Part shown: one piece after another, positions 22,693 to 34,640 of the stretch
Position numbering within the stretch: position 1 is the stretch's first letter
How the letters are laid out: every line of letters begins with the position of its first letter
Source: Diphasiastrum complanatum
Lineage: Eukaryota > Streptophyta > Lycopodiopsida > Lycopodiales > Lycopodiaceae
Assembly: GCA_029204225.1 (NCBI GenBank)
Contig: CM055097.1
Coordinates: forward strand, 3,876,620 to 3,940,619
Direction: 5' to 3'
Length of the DNA: 64,000 nucleotides
Position numbers and translations under genes: made by a program
The notes under the pieces: generated by a model
What the model saw: only the letters and a program-made list of their open reading frames with translations
The model's database searches: none
Told to the model about the DNA's origin: nothing

Positions 22693-24060
22693 TTTTTTTA
22701 CAAATGCTTTTCTCTCTACCAATCCAAGTAAGCTGTGGAGTTGTTCAGTCCGTGATGATGATTGGCCCAAAAAACTCTATCACGCGACAATGGACTGCAA
22801 AGATGAAGTGCCATCGGAGCTGATATGGGATTAAGATCAGCATTAATAAGGCAGCATGTGGAGAAGCTTGAGAAACCTCAACTGCACCTAACAATAATAT
22901 TTTTATATTCTTGTTCCATGTTTTCATTCTCATCAGTAACCGTTATTTGCCAGCAGAGATCACAAAAGCAGCATTTCTCGTAACTTAAGTGTTGAAACAA
23001 CAAGTGTGTAAAATATTTCATAAAATTCTAATCAACTTTTCCATCATTTGATTCCAAGTTTTGCAACTCCTCTGATTTTAGATTTCTATAATTAGCATCA
23101 ATTGGGGTTCAAAGTAATATATCTAGACTAAATAGAATGTGATCAATAATAGTTTATAAGAACCCAAGGAGAGGGTTAGTTATGGTCTCCATTGTAGAAC
23201 ATCGCAACATCTCTTGTGGGCTAACAATTCCATCTTTTCAAAAGGTCATGGATTTACTAGACATAACACTGTAAACAATGAAAATACATCTTAACAGGTG
23301 GTATTGAATAATAAGCCAAATCAAAAGTTAATGCAAGGATAGTCAAGGTAGTATTGAATAATAAGCCAAATCAAAAGTTAATGCAAGGACAATCAAGCAG
23401 TATTGAGATCAGTCAGATTGAAGTCACATGGAACTATTCTAGAATTTGGCAGTGATTCCATTAGAATGATTTTGTTGCAGAAAAATAGGGAGGATAAATT
23501 GTACAAATTTATATTCGCATACCAACAATATCTTCTAAATTCTTTTGCGTTTTCCAAATCATTAAGGAATTTTTGAATATTCCACATACGAACAATATAA
23601 CATCAAAATGTATTTAGGTTTTAGAAGCATTGCCCTGGAAATAACAAGTGTTTCTTAATGCCAACACAACTTGGGTGGATGGCCAACTTACTCCACCATT
23701 CCAGAAACCAATTGCTTGGCCTTGCTTTCACAACATTTGTAGTGCGGGACATGCACTCATTCATGGATGGCATTTAGACACTCTAAAAAAAAAAACATAC
23801 ATGCTATCATGAATTCACTACTAACTTAAACACAAAATTCTCAGTTTCCTTCTCGCCATCACAAATTTCCTTCTGAATGACTTACACAATTTAGCTCTTT
23901 AAAGCTTTATTTTAAAGATCTCCATGATTGCTCGTTCTACTTGAAGTTGCTTGCTTAATGATAAATAAAGAGGTATGCAGCTTACAACCGTACATAGATA
24001 CAATGGTCTTCCGTATGCCTGCATCAAATACATACATGAACACAAAAACACCTAGTATTC
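22693..24060. other. 3' flank of the RMA gene, no further gene
   Basis: AT-rich, no supported ORF. It contains the 50-bp tandem duplication at 23301-23400. Confidence 0.45.
23301..23400. repeat. 50-bp tandem duplication, two copies
   Basis: Unit 23301-23350 is repeated at 23351-23400. The first 39 bases are identical and the rest differ at a few positions, so the duplication is fairly recent. Confidence 0.9.
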
Positions 24061-24842
24061 TGTTGGAAGTAAATCTTGTTTGTGCGTGTTGGCTAGACTA
24101 CTCACAATGCGGTGTAGTATAGAGAGGATCGTCCACTTTTTAAGTTTCTACCAAGCTTCAAACAGAAATGCGGAAATAAGAATAATGATGAAAGCACTAA
24201 GGCTTACCCAACTAGTGCTCAGAACGGAATGAACTATCTAAAAATGACAAACAACATGACCTCACTAAAGCTTATCCAACTAGCAAGGTAGTTAACTAAA
24301 TCCTAAATAAACTCCCAACGGGAATGGAAATAATAGATTGCGGCTAACTAAGCAAATAGCAAATAAGAACATGCCACAATATAGAAACCGATGAAAAGGA
24401 GGCAAGAGGAGGCCTGAGCACCTTCCCTCAAGCTATGCACCTTTCCAAAGGGAACACAAGTGAAATAGCAAGATAATCTCAAGAGAGAGCAATTAGCATA
24501 ATCTCAAAAGTGTTATTTACATGGCAAATACCTCTCCTTTTATGGCAAGGAGGGTCTTCCATAAGTATCCACTAACACTTATGGAACTAACTTATTTCTA
24601 GCCATTCTAGAACTAACTTAGGATTTAGAACTTCAAAGTTTCTAACTTAGGAAAACTTAAGACAAATATTTCTAATCTTAAGTTTCCTAAGTCTAAGTTC
24701 TAAATCTAAGTTTAAGCTATTTTATTATTGTTTTAAGCTTCTACTCGTGGACTTACAAAACACATGCCATGGTGGAAGTTTATTGATAGATACTCATACA
24801 TGGGCTTGCAAAACTTTCTTTGTGTTAGCACAGTTGGTAACA
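24061..24842 (-). repeat. LTR (3' LTR relative to the minus-strand element)
   Basis: 782 bp, TG...CA ends. Matches 26470-27322 over its length with scattered substitutions; it lacks the extra blocks found in the right-hand copy. Confidence 0.9.
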
Positions 24843-24854
24843 TTATCCCCCTCC

Positions 24855-26251
24855 TTATTGGATTGGTGGTCCCACACCAATCGAAGTTCGTCTTGGATTT
24901 TTTGAGCTTCTTGGAGGCGAGATTGTTGCTGTCGGGAATGGTAAATTTTGTTGTTGATGCCCTCCATCATTTGCCACCGTAATTTGTTCAGGAAGGGCAA
25001 GGTTTGTAGTAATGGAGCAAACCCTGTACAAAATTATGGTTTTCCATAGCTCCACCATATCAACGTGCAGGGCCAAAGTAAGGGTGGCGCGATAGTAAAG
25101 CCTTGCTACGTTGATGTGGTCTTCTTGTGTGCGTAGTGGTTTATTGATATCAATGGCTATTGGGGAAAGCCCTCGATCCCAAAAACCCTTCAGTTCTACC
25201 AAAAATGCTACCAGGCCGCAATTGTCCACAAAATATCTGACATTGCGATCCGGGTTGCCATGGTGCTTCTGGTAGAATGCATGGCAGTTGGTGACCATGT
25301 CTTCGACTAAATTGCCGGTATCGACGCCTGTGAGATTGGGCCAAAATAGCCGACTCTTGACCTTGGTGGTAGGAAATGGTTCTCGCCTCGCTACCGGATA
25401 ACAATAGGGACTTGTACGCATGCTTCGAGATACCGTGCCATGGAGGTCTTGCTTTGTAGGAAGAGCTGGTGGCACCAGAGGGGTTGTGGATCTAGGAGTT
25501 TGACTGCTTCTTTATGAGTTTTACACTTGCCCTTCTGCTTCTTTGTTGGTGGTGCAGGTGAGACAGACTCAGCTGATATTTGTGGGGTGGCACGCTTTTG
25601 GGTGCTCAGATAGATGTCTTCGAGCTCTTTGGTAGCAGCGGCCGCTCGATGCCCCAACTGTTTGGTGACCAACATGTGGAGGAGATATCCACATTTGGTG
25701 GTTGGTTTCCTGGATTTTAGGGCCCCACAGAGTTTGTTTGATACCTTCTCTGCCCTCTTGTAGTTTTGAGTGGGATCATCCATGATGAGCGTCAAGGAGA
25801 AAAGATTGCTCGGTGGGATGCGACCCATTTGATGGTATGAACCTTAATCATGGCAACACGGATCTCTGATGCTGCTCTGAGATGGGAATCGGTAAGGAGA
25901 CGAATAGTGATTCCGTCATTGGTTTGGGCAATGGTTTTGCCGTCCTCTGTCAGAAACTTGATGAAATATTTGGCATCATAACTCGTGCCCTTGGCATGGA
26001 TCGTCTCTCCCAGATTAGGAAATCCAATATTCTGGATATGCTTGGCAGAGATGTTGATGATGCTGAGAATGGCCACCCTTGGATGTAATTTTGAATGTGT
26101 GGAACTCATCCGAATATGTTGAGTAGGCAGCTCGGATCAGCAGGCTCTCGCTCTGCTGGTCACAGAAGTGTGTGAGATCAAAACCAAAGTTTTTTAGAAT
26201 ATCTTTGTCCAAGAGAAGTTGCTCAACATAATTCTTGATAAAGATCATCAT
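24855..26251 (-). pseudogene. Unidentified retrotransposon-carried ORF, frameshifted
   Basis: Four overlapping open frames (26251-26015, 26109-25792, 25828-25391, 25475-24855) look like one ancestral protein of roughly 450 residues broken by frameshifts. It contains KGTSYDAKYFIKFLTEDGKT, then TKCGYLLHMLVTKQLGH, a low-complexity linker (PAPPTKKQKGKCK), and a C-terminal part (FWPNLTGVDTGNLVEDM, NCGLVAFLVELKGFWDRGLS). No RT, integrase, protease or zinc-knuckle motif is present. I do not recognise the family. Its position between primer site and polypurine tract shows that the element carries it; whether it is a captured host gene or an ORF native to the family is open. Confidence 0.6.
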
Positions 26252-26454
26252 GGTCTGTTATGGCTACAGTCATATCAACGAATTCTGACACTTTTGTTGC
26301 TTCCCCTCAGCTTGATAAGTTGCTCTGCAGCTCGTGTAGGACCTGAAGATAAGACTCGTGTTGTGGTTGGAAGATAAAAAGCAAGCAAGTAAGCACACAA
26401 CACGGAGGCGAAAAAATCAAAGAAAAAGAAGCTAGTAGAAAAAGCGTAAAAAAG

Positions 26455-26469
26455 CGGCAACAATGCCAA
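26455..26469 (-). promoter_or_regulatory. Primer binding site, tRNA-Asp type (decayed)
   Basis: Directly inside the 5' LTR on the minus strand; reads TTGGCATTGTTGCCG, against the consensus TGGCGCCGTTGCCGG known from plant gypsy elements. Confidence 0.6.
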
Positions 26470-27322
26470 TGTTGGAAGTAAATCTTGTTTGTGCGTGTTG
26501 GCTAGATCTACTCACAATGCGGTGTAGTATAGAGAGGATCGTCCACTTTTTAAGTTTCTCCCAAGCTTCAAACAGAAATGCGGAAATAAGAATAATGGTG
26601 AAAGCACTAAGGCTTACCCAACTAGTGCTTAGAACGGAATGAACTATCTAAAAATGACAAATAACAGGACCTCACTAAGGCTTACGCAACTAGCAAGGTA
26701 GTTAACTAAATCCTAAATTAACTCTTAACGGGAATGGAAATAATAGATTGCGGCTAACTAAGCAAATAGCATATGAGAATATGCCACAATATAGAAACTG
26801 ATGAAAAGGAGGCAAGAGGAGACCCGAGCACCTTCCCTCAAGCTATGTATCTTTCCAAAGGGAACACAAGTGAAATAGCAAGATAATCTCAAAAGAGAGC
26901 AATTAGCATAATCTCAAAAGTGTTATTTACATGGCAAAAACCTCTTCTTTTATGGCAAGGAGGGTCTTCCATAAGTATCCACTAACTTATGGGACTAACT
27001 TATTTCTAGCCATTCTAGAACTTATGGGACTAACTTATTTCTAGCCATTCTAGAACTTCTAACTTAGGATTTAGAACTTCAAAGTTTCTAACTTAGGAAA
27101 ACTTAAGACAAATATTTCTAATCTTAAGTTTCCTAAGTCTAAGTTTTAAATCTAAGTTTAAGCTACTTTATTATTATTTTAAGCTTCTACTCATGGACTT
27201 ACAAAACACATGCCATGGTGGAAGTTTATTGACAGATACTCATACGTGGGCTTACAAAACACATGCCACGGAGTTTTATTTCTTTCTTTTTATTTTTCTC
27301 TGTGTTAGCACAATTGCTAACA
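26470..27322 (-). repeat. LTR (5' LTR relative to the minus-strand element)
   Basis: 853 bp. Longer than its partner because of an internal tandem duplication near 26990-27055 (a 40-odd bp block containing GGGACTAACTTATTTCTAGC) and an extra copy of CTTACAAAACACATGCCA near 27251 with following T-rich sequence. Confidence 0.88.
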
Positions 27323-29261
27323 TCTTCCACACAGAATATTCCTGAAAAGTTGATGAAGGAATTACTCAGCTCTATCTATATCTATTACTTGTTCTTACTT
27401 TGTCTTGGGCACTTTCATATTGGCACTTGTGAGATAGAAATTATTCCCTTGTTGACTCTTGGAGAGAAGTAGAGCATCTATATGCTAGTCTTTTACCATC
27501 CATCTCACAAGTTCTAATCACCAGAACATAATTGCGCAAGTGCATGCTACATCTTGATTAACCATCATATGATGTGAAGTTGGTGTAACTAGATATATCA
27601 CTTTGACTTCCTACTCCAATCAAACTGTATAGAGTTATTCACCACTAGGATAAGGTGATTGATAGTGACATCCTAGTGATAACTACCTCACAAGACTCCA
27701 CAACAACTAGGTGAATCAAGTTCAAGCATATATCAGGGGTCTGCAGGTCCCCAAGTTCAAGAGCATTTCATAGTTTCTATGGGTGAAGTTCATCGGGAGG
27801 ACACCTCAACATATAGAAAGCTCATACATATAGTGTTCACAATTGGCACATGCATAATGGAACATGCTTGACATAGAGTATTTGTTACAACAATTATCAA
27901 AAATCACATAAAAGTGAAATCTCCAAATTGCATCTTGCAAGTTCTGGATGATACCTCTCATCATAATTTTCAGTATTCATTATTTATACGAAGGAGTATC
28001 ACAATACTACTTGTTTATCCTCCCCTTACAAAGAGTGGTTGGGTATAGGTATGAAGGAAAGAATGGTGAAGCACAAAGGTGTTGTGGATTTGTATGTAAA
28101 GGGTTCGGTTAAATGATGGCTATGGATTAAGCAATAATTACCAAAATGCTAATCGTAGGATAATAAATGAAAATAAAAATAAAAAAGGTATGCGGTGAAC
28201 TGTAAAAATTGCTGCTCAGGTAGAAACAATGCTATGGTGCATGTCAACAATTTCCTCAAGAAAATATCTAAGAAAATAAAACAAGAAAAAAGTGTATGCA
28301 TCTGAGATTGTGATTGTAATCTTGTCGTATTTTGCACTAATCTACGAGAGTCGTCAATGGCACCAATGTTTGATTCAAAACTTGTAATACTGATTTCTCT
28401 CAATTGTCATCAACACTTGCTTAGAACTAGAATCTGCCATTTAAAAATCCTATGACTTCTATTCAAATTAACCGAAGATACTTGTTGCTCACAATAGATC
28501 CCTTTCCATCAACATTTCCACAAAGAATGAAACATGGCAAGAAGGAATTAACAATCTACTTCTTAAGCATTCAACATCATAACTCAAGCCTGTCACTTCG
28601 GTTAACTACAAATTAGATCTACTCATTTATTGTGCTTTTTACAAGATTACTACTCACAAACTGTAGATCTATAATCTCTTACTTACTCGATATAAAACTG
28701 TTGCCCACATTCACAATTCACGTCATTCAACATCAGAATGCTTCAAGGACCCAACACACGACTCGAGCAACAAAATAGTACATAGAAATGATAAGTACTC
28801 CAAGGATTCTCATTCCAATAACAATAACTTCTTATAAGACTCCATGCACAAGATGTTCGCTCCCTCGTCAATTCTGCTAGTCGCTAACACTGATCACCAG
28901 CACATCAAATCGACTATCCTCCCTTAGATTGCCCGATCCCGATCCCGCCCTCCTTCAACTCTTCTTCTCACTCGCCCTCAAGCTTTTTGGCAATCACTTT
29001 CAATAATTGTTGAACTCTTCACTTCCGGGTTACATCCAACGAACTTTAATGTAACTAACTAGTCTTTTCTCAACTCATGATCTTACACAACAAGATGCCA
29101 TGGTTGGGTTCATAATTACAAGTCTAGCTACTCCAATTTTTGAATTAACCGACCCCATAAAGTATGCCTTCAGCTGATTGTCATCTTGGTAGAAAATCTG
29201 CCAACACAAGCCAAAATCATCGTGAATTTGAAACTCTCCATCCTTGTCTGATGATCATGGT
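27323..29261. other. Non-coding interval, no gene seen
   Basis: About 1.9 kb of AT-rich sequence. Short ORFs only, without recognisable domains; no repeat with a second copy in the window was noticed. Confidence 0.45.
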
Positions 29262-29911
29262 TGTGAAAGATTCAACTAGTTTCATCACATTTTGCAATAT
29301 TTCCATATTTGGCATATTGAGGCCAGAACTTGTTTTAGACTTAGAGGTTGACTTTTCAAAGTTCATTAGTCTAAATTTCATTTGAATAAACACTTTTTGA
29401 AAGTGTGGGAAAGATAGAATGCGAGTTTGAGTAGATTCAATTTGAATAAGTTGGGTACATTGAATCTAGACCCAAAATTAGTAGGGTTAGCATTTTGATG
29501 GGAAAGCCAAGTGGCCAAACAGGGTTTGGACCTGCTATAAAAGGATGTAACTCGTGGAGAGAGTCATCTTCTCTCTTCTCTATCTCATTTCATGCTTATA
29601 CATGGTTCTCTTGGGTTCTACTATCCATTGGTGCACTATCTTGGTGATTGCTTGCAATTCTATGTGTAGAATGATCTATATTTGCTATTTTTGGATCCAC
29701 ACGTGTGAAATACAGTAGATTGCTGGTTTTGTACGGACAACAACAGTACATAATCTTTTTATTCAAGTTTGATCAAGTTCTATTAGTGTTTGCATCTCAA
29801 ATTGTGTGTAGATGCTGATTTTTCTACATTGGTGAAATTGCTAGTGTATTTCTCTTTCTAACCAAAGATCATTCAAGTAGATTGGATCTTAAGGATCTGA
29901 AATCTTTCACA
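29262..29911 (+). repeat. 5' LTR of the copia element
   Basis: 650 bp, TG...CA. A TATA-like CTATAAAAGG lies near 29535, followed by a CT-rich leader (ATCTTCTCTCTTCTC), as expected for the U3-R border. Confidence 0.95.
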
Positions 29912-29929
29912 TGGTATCAGAGCTTGTGT
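29912..29929 (+). promoter_or_regulatory. Primer binding site, initiator tRNA-Met
   Basis: TGGTATCAGAGC, the standard plant copia primer site, starts at the first base after the LTR and continues TTGTGT. Confidence 0.95.
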
Positions 29930-30512
29930 TTCAGGTTATGAAGGAGAAAATCATATCTATCAATGATTTTGTGAAGATATCAAGTCTTAAGCATGCTAGA
30001 GAGGATTCTACACCAAAATCGAATTTTTTTGCTTTTGTAGATTGGATCTTTTGTAGATCAAAACACTAAATAGGTCAATATACTTGTTCAATTCTGATTT
30101 TTGAATTCACATACTGGATTTGGCCGATTTTTGGATCATTGGTTCAGCCTAAGTGGTGGCTTATAGATTGCATATCAAATTTTAAGCATTTGCATGTAGA
30201 TTTGGAATAGTCAATTTTTTGTGATTTTGTCAAAACCCTAATTTTAATTGGATCTCTAGATAGTGAGGTTGCTGGACTTCATTTGAGTGTGTTTCAATCT
30301 TAGGAAGTAGCAAAAGTCATTAGATTGAGGATAGATCATAGGTTGATCAAGATTCCATGATTCTATGTGTTGATTTGCTTGGATAAGTGCTAGAAGAGAA
30401 TTTGTGAGATAGTTTCAAATCTTGGTGATTTCTTTTGAAAGCATTTGTTGTTGTTCAAAGGAGTGCTTTGTGCATTGAAGCAGGTTGAAAGAGAAGATCA
30501 GGTCATTGCTAC

Positions 30513-30761
30513 ATGGCAACCTCAATTGGAGTCATGTTGAAAGCCAATGATAGGCTTATCTCAAGTAACTATTCATTGTGGAAAGTGAGGATGGAGTCAC
30601 TTCTTGAGATGAATGATGTTTTGGATATCGTTGTAGGCTTGGAGGAGAGACCAACAACACAACAAGATCAATTGAGGTATGACAAGAGGGCCAAGAAGGC
30701 TCTACACATGATAAAGATGAATGTTACCAATGAACTTCTGGAGATTGGTGGAGTTGCCTAA
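30513..30761 (+). pseudogene. copia gag, N-terminal fragment
   Basis: ATG at 30513, 82 residues. Contains SSNYSLWKVRMESLLEMNDV, DIVVGLEERP and KRAKKALHMIKMNVTNELLEI, the same gag start as the 12986 element. At about 30752-30756 the frame enters sequence that belongs to RT (read there in a different frame as LVELPKDKKAIG) and stops at a TAA. The junction destroys the gag-pol frame. Confidence 0.9.
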
Positions 30762-32208
30762 GGACAAGAAAGCTATTGGATGCAAATGGATCTTCAAGGT
30801 GAAGACAAACCAAGATGGATCTATCAACAAGTACAAGGCAAGGTTAGTGGCAAAAGGATATGCTCAACAACAAGAATTTGACTATGATGAGACCTTTGCA
30901 CCCGTGGCAAAGATGGTAAGCATTCGAGTCATCATTTCACTTGCTACACTTTATGGATGGGATCTATGGCAAATGGACATTTCAAATGCATTCTTGAATG
31001 GTGATCTTGAGGAGGAAGTATACATGGAGCAACTTGAGAGCTACATTTCATCAACCAAGCCAAATCATGTGTGTCTTCTACAAAAGAGTTTGTATGGCCT
31101 TAAGCAAGCACCAAGGAGTTAGTATGCTAAGCTTAACACTTTTTTACTCTCTCAAGGCTTTGTTATGAGTAAGTATGATCATTCACTTTATTATAGGTTT
31201 GCTGGAAATGATGTTACCATCTTGCTAATCTATGTGGATGATATCATCTTGAGTGGTGGAGACAATCAAGATGTGGAGGATATCAAGAATGCTTTTAAGA
31301 AGGAGTTTGAGGTGCATGATGTTGGTAATTTGCATTACATTTTAGGAATAGAAGTCATTAGATCTTCTCAATCTACTTTCATTTGTCAAGAGAAGTATGC
31401 TAATTCTATTCTAGAAAGATTTCAAATGGTAGATGCAAAAGCTATTGATACCCCTATGGAGTCTCGTGTGAAGCTAACTATAAGAGGTAATGAAATATCC
31501 TTCGAGGACATTACTCTCTATAGAAAGCTAGTTGGTTCACTCATCTATCTAACCATTACTAGACCTGATCTAAGCTATTGTGTTGGAAGATTGAGTCAAT
31601 TCATGCAAGATCCTAGTGAGGAGCATTGGAAGCTAGGAAAGAAAGTTTTGAGGTACATCATTGGAACTCGAGATTTTGGCATATTGTATGAGGGATCATC
31701 ACCTAATCTTTTTGGATTTTTAGATTCGGACTATGTTGGAGATGTAATGGATAGGAAATTCATTAGTGCTTATTGTATTTTCATAGGTGATGGAGCTATA
31801 TCATGGATGTCAAAGAAACAAGCCACTATCTCATTGTCATCTAGTGAGGCCGAGTACAAAGCTCTTACACATTGCACAAAGGAGATGGTATGGATCAAAA
31901 GGATGATCAAGGATCTTCACTTGTTGGATTTTTCAGAGAGCCCAATCATCTTTTGTGACAATCAATCAGCCCAAATAATGGTATCCAATCCTATCTTTCA
32001 TGCTAGGAGCAAGCATATTGAGATACAATATCATTTTGTGAGGGAGCGAGTCATTGCAAAGGAGGTGGAGCTTCAACATCTGTCTTGAAGGGAATGTGTA
32101 GCTGATATCTTCACCAAAGCATTGGGAAAAGACTTATTCATGAAGCATAGGACTTCACTTGGAGTATTATCAAAGTCTATGCTAAAACTAGTTGAAGAGG
32201 GAGTGTGA
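30740..32208 (+). pseudogene. copia reverse transcriptase and RNase H with three in-frame stops
   Basis: Reads [40 protein letters not shown] and QMDISNAFLNGDLEEEVYM, then a TAG at 31120-31122 exactly where a conserved Trp (PRSWYAKL) is expected. It continues from 31123 with the catalytic YVDD (LLIYVDDIILSGGD), the connection domain (SLIYLTITRPDLSYCVG) and RNase H (LDSDYVGDVMDRK, SLSSSEAEYKAL, FCDNQSAQIMV). A TGA at 32086-32088 interrupts the tail, which goes on as VADIFTKALGKDLF and stops at the LTR border. The first two stops are single-base transitions from expected codons. RT and RNase H are otherwise well conserved. Confidence 0.93.
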
Positions 32209-32853
32209 AAGATTCAACTAGGTTCATCACATTTTGCAATATTTCCATATTTGGCATATTGAGGCCAAAACTTGTTTTAGACTTAGAGGTTGACTTTTCA
32301 AAGTTCATTAGTCTAAATTTCATTTGAATAAACACTTTTTGAAAGTGTGGGAAAGATAGAATGCGAGTTTGAGTAGATTCAATTTGAATAAGTTGGGTAC
32401 ATTGAATCTAGACCCAAAATTAGTAGGGTTAGCATTTTGGTGGGAAAGCCAAGTGGCCAAATAGGGTTTGGACCTATTATAAAAGGATGTAACTCATGGA
32501 GAGAGTCATCTTCTCTCTTCTCTATCTCATTTCATGCTTATACATGGTTCTCTTGGGTTCTACTATCCATTGGTGCACTATCTTGGTGATTGCTTGCAAT
32601 TCTATGTGTAGAATGATCAATATTTGTTATTTTTGGATCCACACGTGTGAAATATAGTAGATTGCTGGTTTCGTACAGAAAGCAACAGTACATAATCATT
32701 TCATTCAAGTTTGATCAAGTTCTATTAGTGTTTGCATCTCAAATTGTGTGTAGATGCTGATTTTTCTACATTGGTGAAATTGGTAGTGTATTTCTCTTTC
32801 TAACCAAAGATCATTCAAGTAGATTGGATCTTAAGGATCTGAAATCTTTCACA
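32204..32853 (+). repeat. 3' LTR of the copia element
   Basis: 650 bp, same ends as the 5' LTR; preceded by the polypurine tract at 32193-32203. Confidence 0.95.
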
Positions 32854-34189
32854 ATGGCCACCAAGGTTATGATACCAAGATGACAATATGATACAAATCC
32901 ATCGACTCAATCACCAAAATACACCATCAAGTACTTCAAGACAAGACACAACAGAATTGCTCTCCAACAACTATATATTCACATTATATTCACAAGTACA
33001 AAGAAAAACAACTTAAGTGCTCAATATGGGCTCGTAAAAGAATCGACCCGATAATTTTAGAACTAGGCAAAACATGTCACCGTCAAACTTAGTAAGTAGC
33101 CGTAAAGAAAACACATGTCGATTATTGCTAATTTAACTGGGATGTACTCTAACCCCCCTCCCCCCATTTTTTTTTCAATTTTTTTTTTTCAAAATGGGGG
33201 CCCAAAGAATTATTGGTCCCCTTTTTCTCTCTTCTAATTAATAAAAATGGCTTTTGAGAGCCTTGAAAAAATAGGAAATATTTTCATTTATAATTTGAAT
33301 TTGAGCTTGGTCATATCATTATTAATGTGGGTTGAGGAAGTATAGTTAGAGGAGAGTTACGAGGTGGGTTAGAATTTGGAGATATTATTTACACCATTGG
33401 ATGTGCCATGTCATATGGACCATTCCATCTCAATTGTCACTCTCTTGTTGGTACACATGTCGTCATTAACACTAATCATAATTAGGGAAGAGGCCCTTTT
33501 TAAGTCCAAAAAGGGCCCTAATGGAAGGTTCTTTTGGCGAACAATGATATTTTTGCAAGTTGGCGATGGTTAAAATGAACTTTTTCAACAATTCTAATGG
33601 AACTAACTTTCGCCAAACTCAAAAGTAATGGATCACTAAATTTGGAAATCTCAAACAATTCGATGAAGGTTCAGGTGAAGGTTGAAGATTGATACTATTA
33701 TTTTTACAAACAATGTAATATTTTTGACAAACATAGCTCAATATAACCAATAATCTTAACATTCACCCAACTTACTGATTACCAAAAATAACAAGATGAA
33801 CTGACTGTGACACTGGCGAAGGTTTCTCTTAGAGAACTGATATTCTTGCAAAAAGGTGTGAAACTTTTTACAAAAGGCTACCAACAAGTAGTGGAATAGT
33901 CACTTTAGCCTTCTATTTTTAGAATTACCTTTGTCGATCTGGCTTTAAGTAGATTTGGGTCAGATCTATATACAATATGTTGGAAATGGTGAACTCATGC
34001 AACCATTCCCTGGCGCTCCATGAAGACGAAACGAAGGACGAAAGAAAAGTGTTCGTCCTTGTAACGAAAAGACACTTTGGACAGAGAGCACGAACCAAAG
34101 GAAAACAATTCGATCTGACAGGTGGCAGCTCGACGAGCGTGGAGTCTTGGACTATCACGCTCAGCCGCCAAGGGCCACGTCAACAGGGA
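32854..34189. other. Non-coding interval with homopolymer tracts
   Basis: No gene recognised. 33150-33210 has a C-rich/T-rich stretch where CCCCATTTT and AAAATGGGG can pair. GGCGAAGGTT-like words occur near 33815, like those at 2.7 kb and 36.2 kb. Confidence 0.4.
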
Positions 34190-34604
34190 TAATTTTTAAA
34201 CTATTACTTAGTGACCCCCAAATAGATGATAAAAAGAGAATAAACAAAAACTATTCATAGATATACAGAAGTGAGATACAGAAGAGAACATAGGTGTATT
34301 CAAGCACTATAAGCTATGCATGAAAGTCTGCCAATGAGCAAAACATAGCTGATTTGTGAGAGGACTGACAGGCCGCCAACGGACACTGATCAACTCACTC
34401 ATAACAGTAATACAAAGTACAATTGCTCTCTTCTCTCGATCTTTTATCATTTGTGTCGTTTGTTTGATAGAATGATTTTGTGTCTATGGTTGCTTAGGAT
34501 CCTGCATTAATTTCGTAAGCTAGCCTAAGTAGGTAGCAAAACTCAAGTGTAGACAAGATCAGGAGCTCTTCTTGGTGAGATGAAAATAATCATGAACATC
34601 TACA
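34190..34604 (+). repeat. 5' LTR of the gag-only element
   Basis: 415 bp. Carries about 60 bp near 34258-34316 that the right LTR lacks; the rest aligns, with many substitutions. Confidence 0.85.
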
Positions 34605-34640
34605 TGGTATCAGAACAATGATTTCCTAAGACAACACAAT

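Larger units (their letters stand above)
24061..27322 (-). mobile_element. Non-autonomous LTR retrotransposon with an unidentified ORF
   Basis: Two long direct repeats, 24061-24842 and 26470-27322, start TGTTGGAAGTAAATC and end TAACA. Signals show the element reads on the minus strand. Next to the right-hand LTR the minus strand starts TTGGCATTGTTGCCG, a decayed form of the plant tRNA-Asp primer site TGGCGCCGTTGCC. Next to the left-hand LTR lies a purine tract (AAGGAGGGGGATAA on minus). Flanking pentamers TATTC and TCTTC match at four of five positions. The 1.6-kb interior has no protease, RT or integrase, only a broken ORF, so the element needs proteins in trans (LARD-like). Confidence 0.88.
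29262..32853 (+). mobile_element. Ty1/copia element with complete LTRs and a large internal deletion
   Basis: Two 650-bp LTRs (29262-29911, 32204-32853) with matching eight-base inverted ends (TGTGAAAG ... CTTTCACA), flanked by ATGGT and ATGGC (four of five bases match, probable target duplication). The tRNA-Met primer site TGGTATCAGAGC follows the left LTR at once; a purine tract GAAGAGGGAG precedes the right LTR. Inside, the start of gag is joined directly to the reverse transcriptase: zinc knuckle, protease and integrase are missing. By eye the LTRs differ at about 17 of 650 positions (2-3 %), so insertion was moderately recent. Confidence 0.95.
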
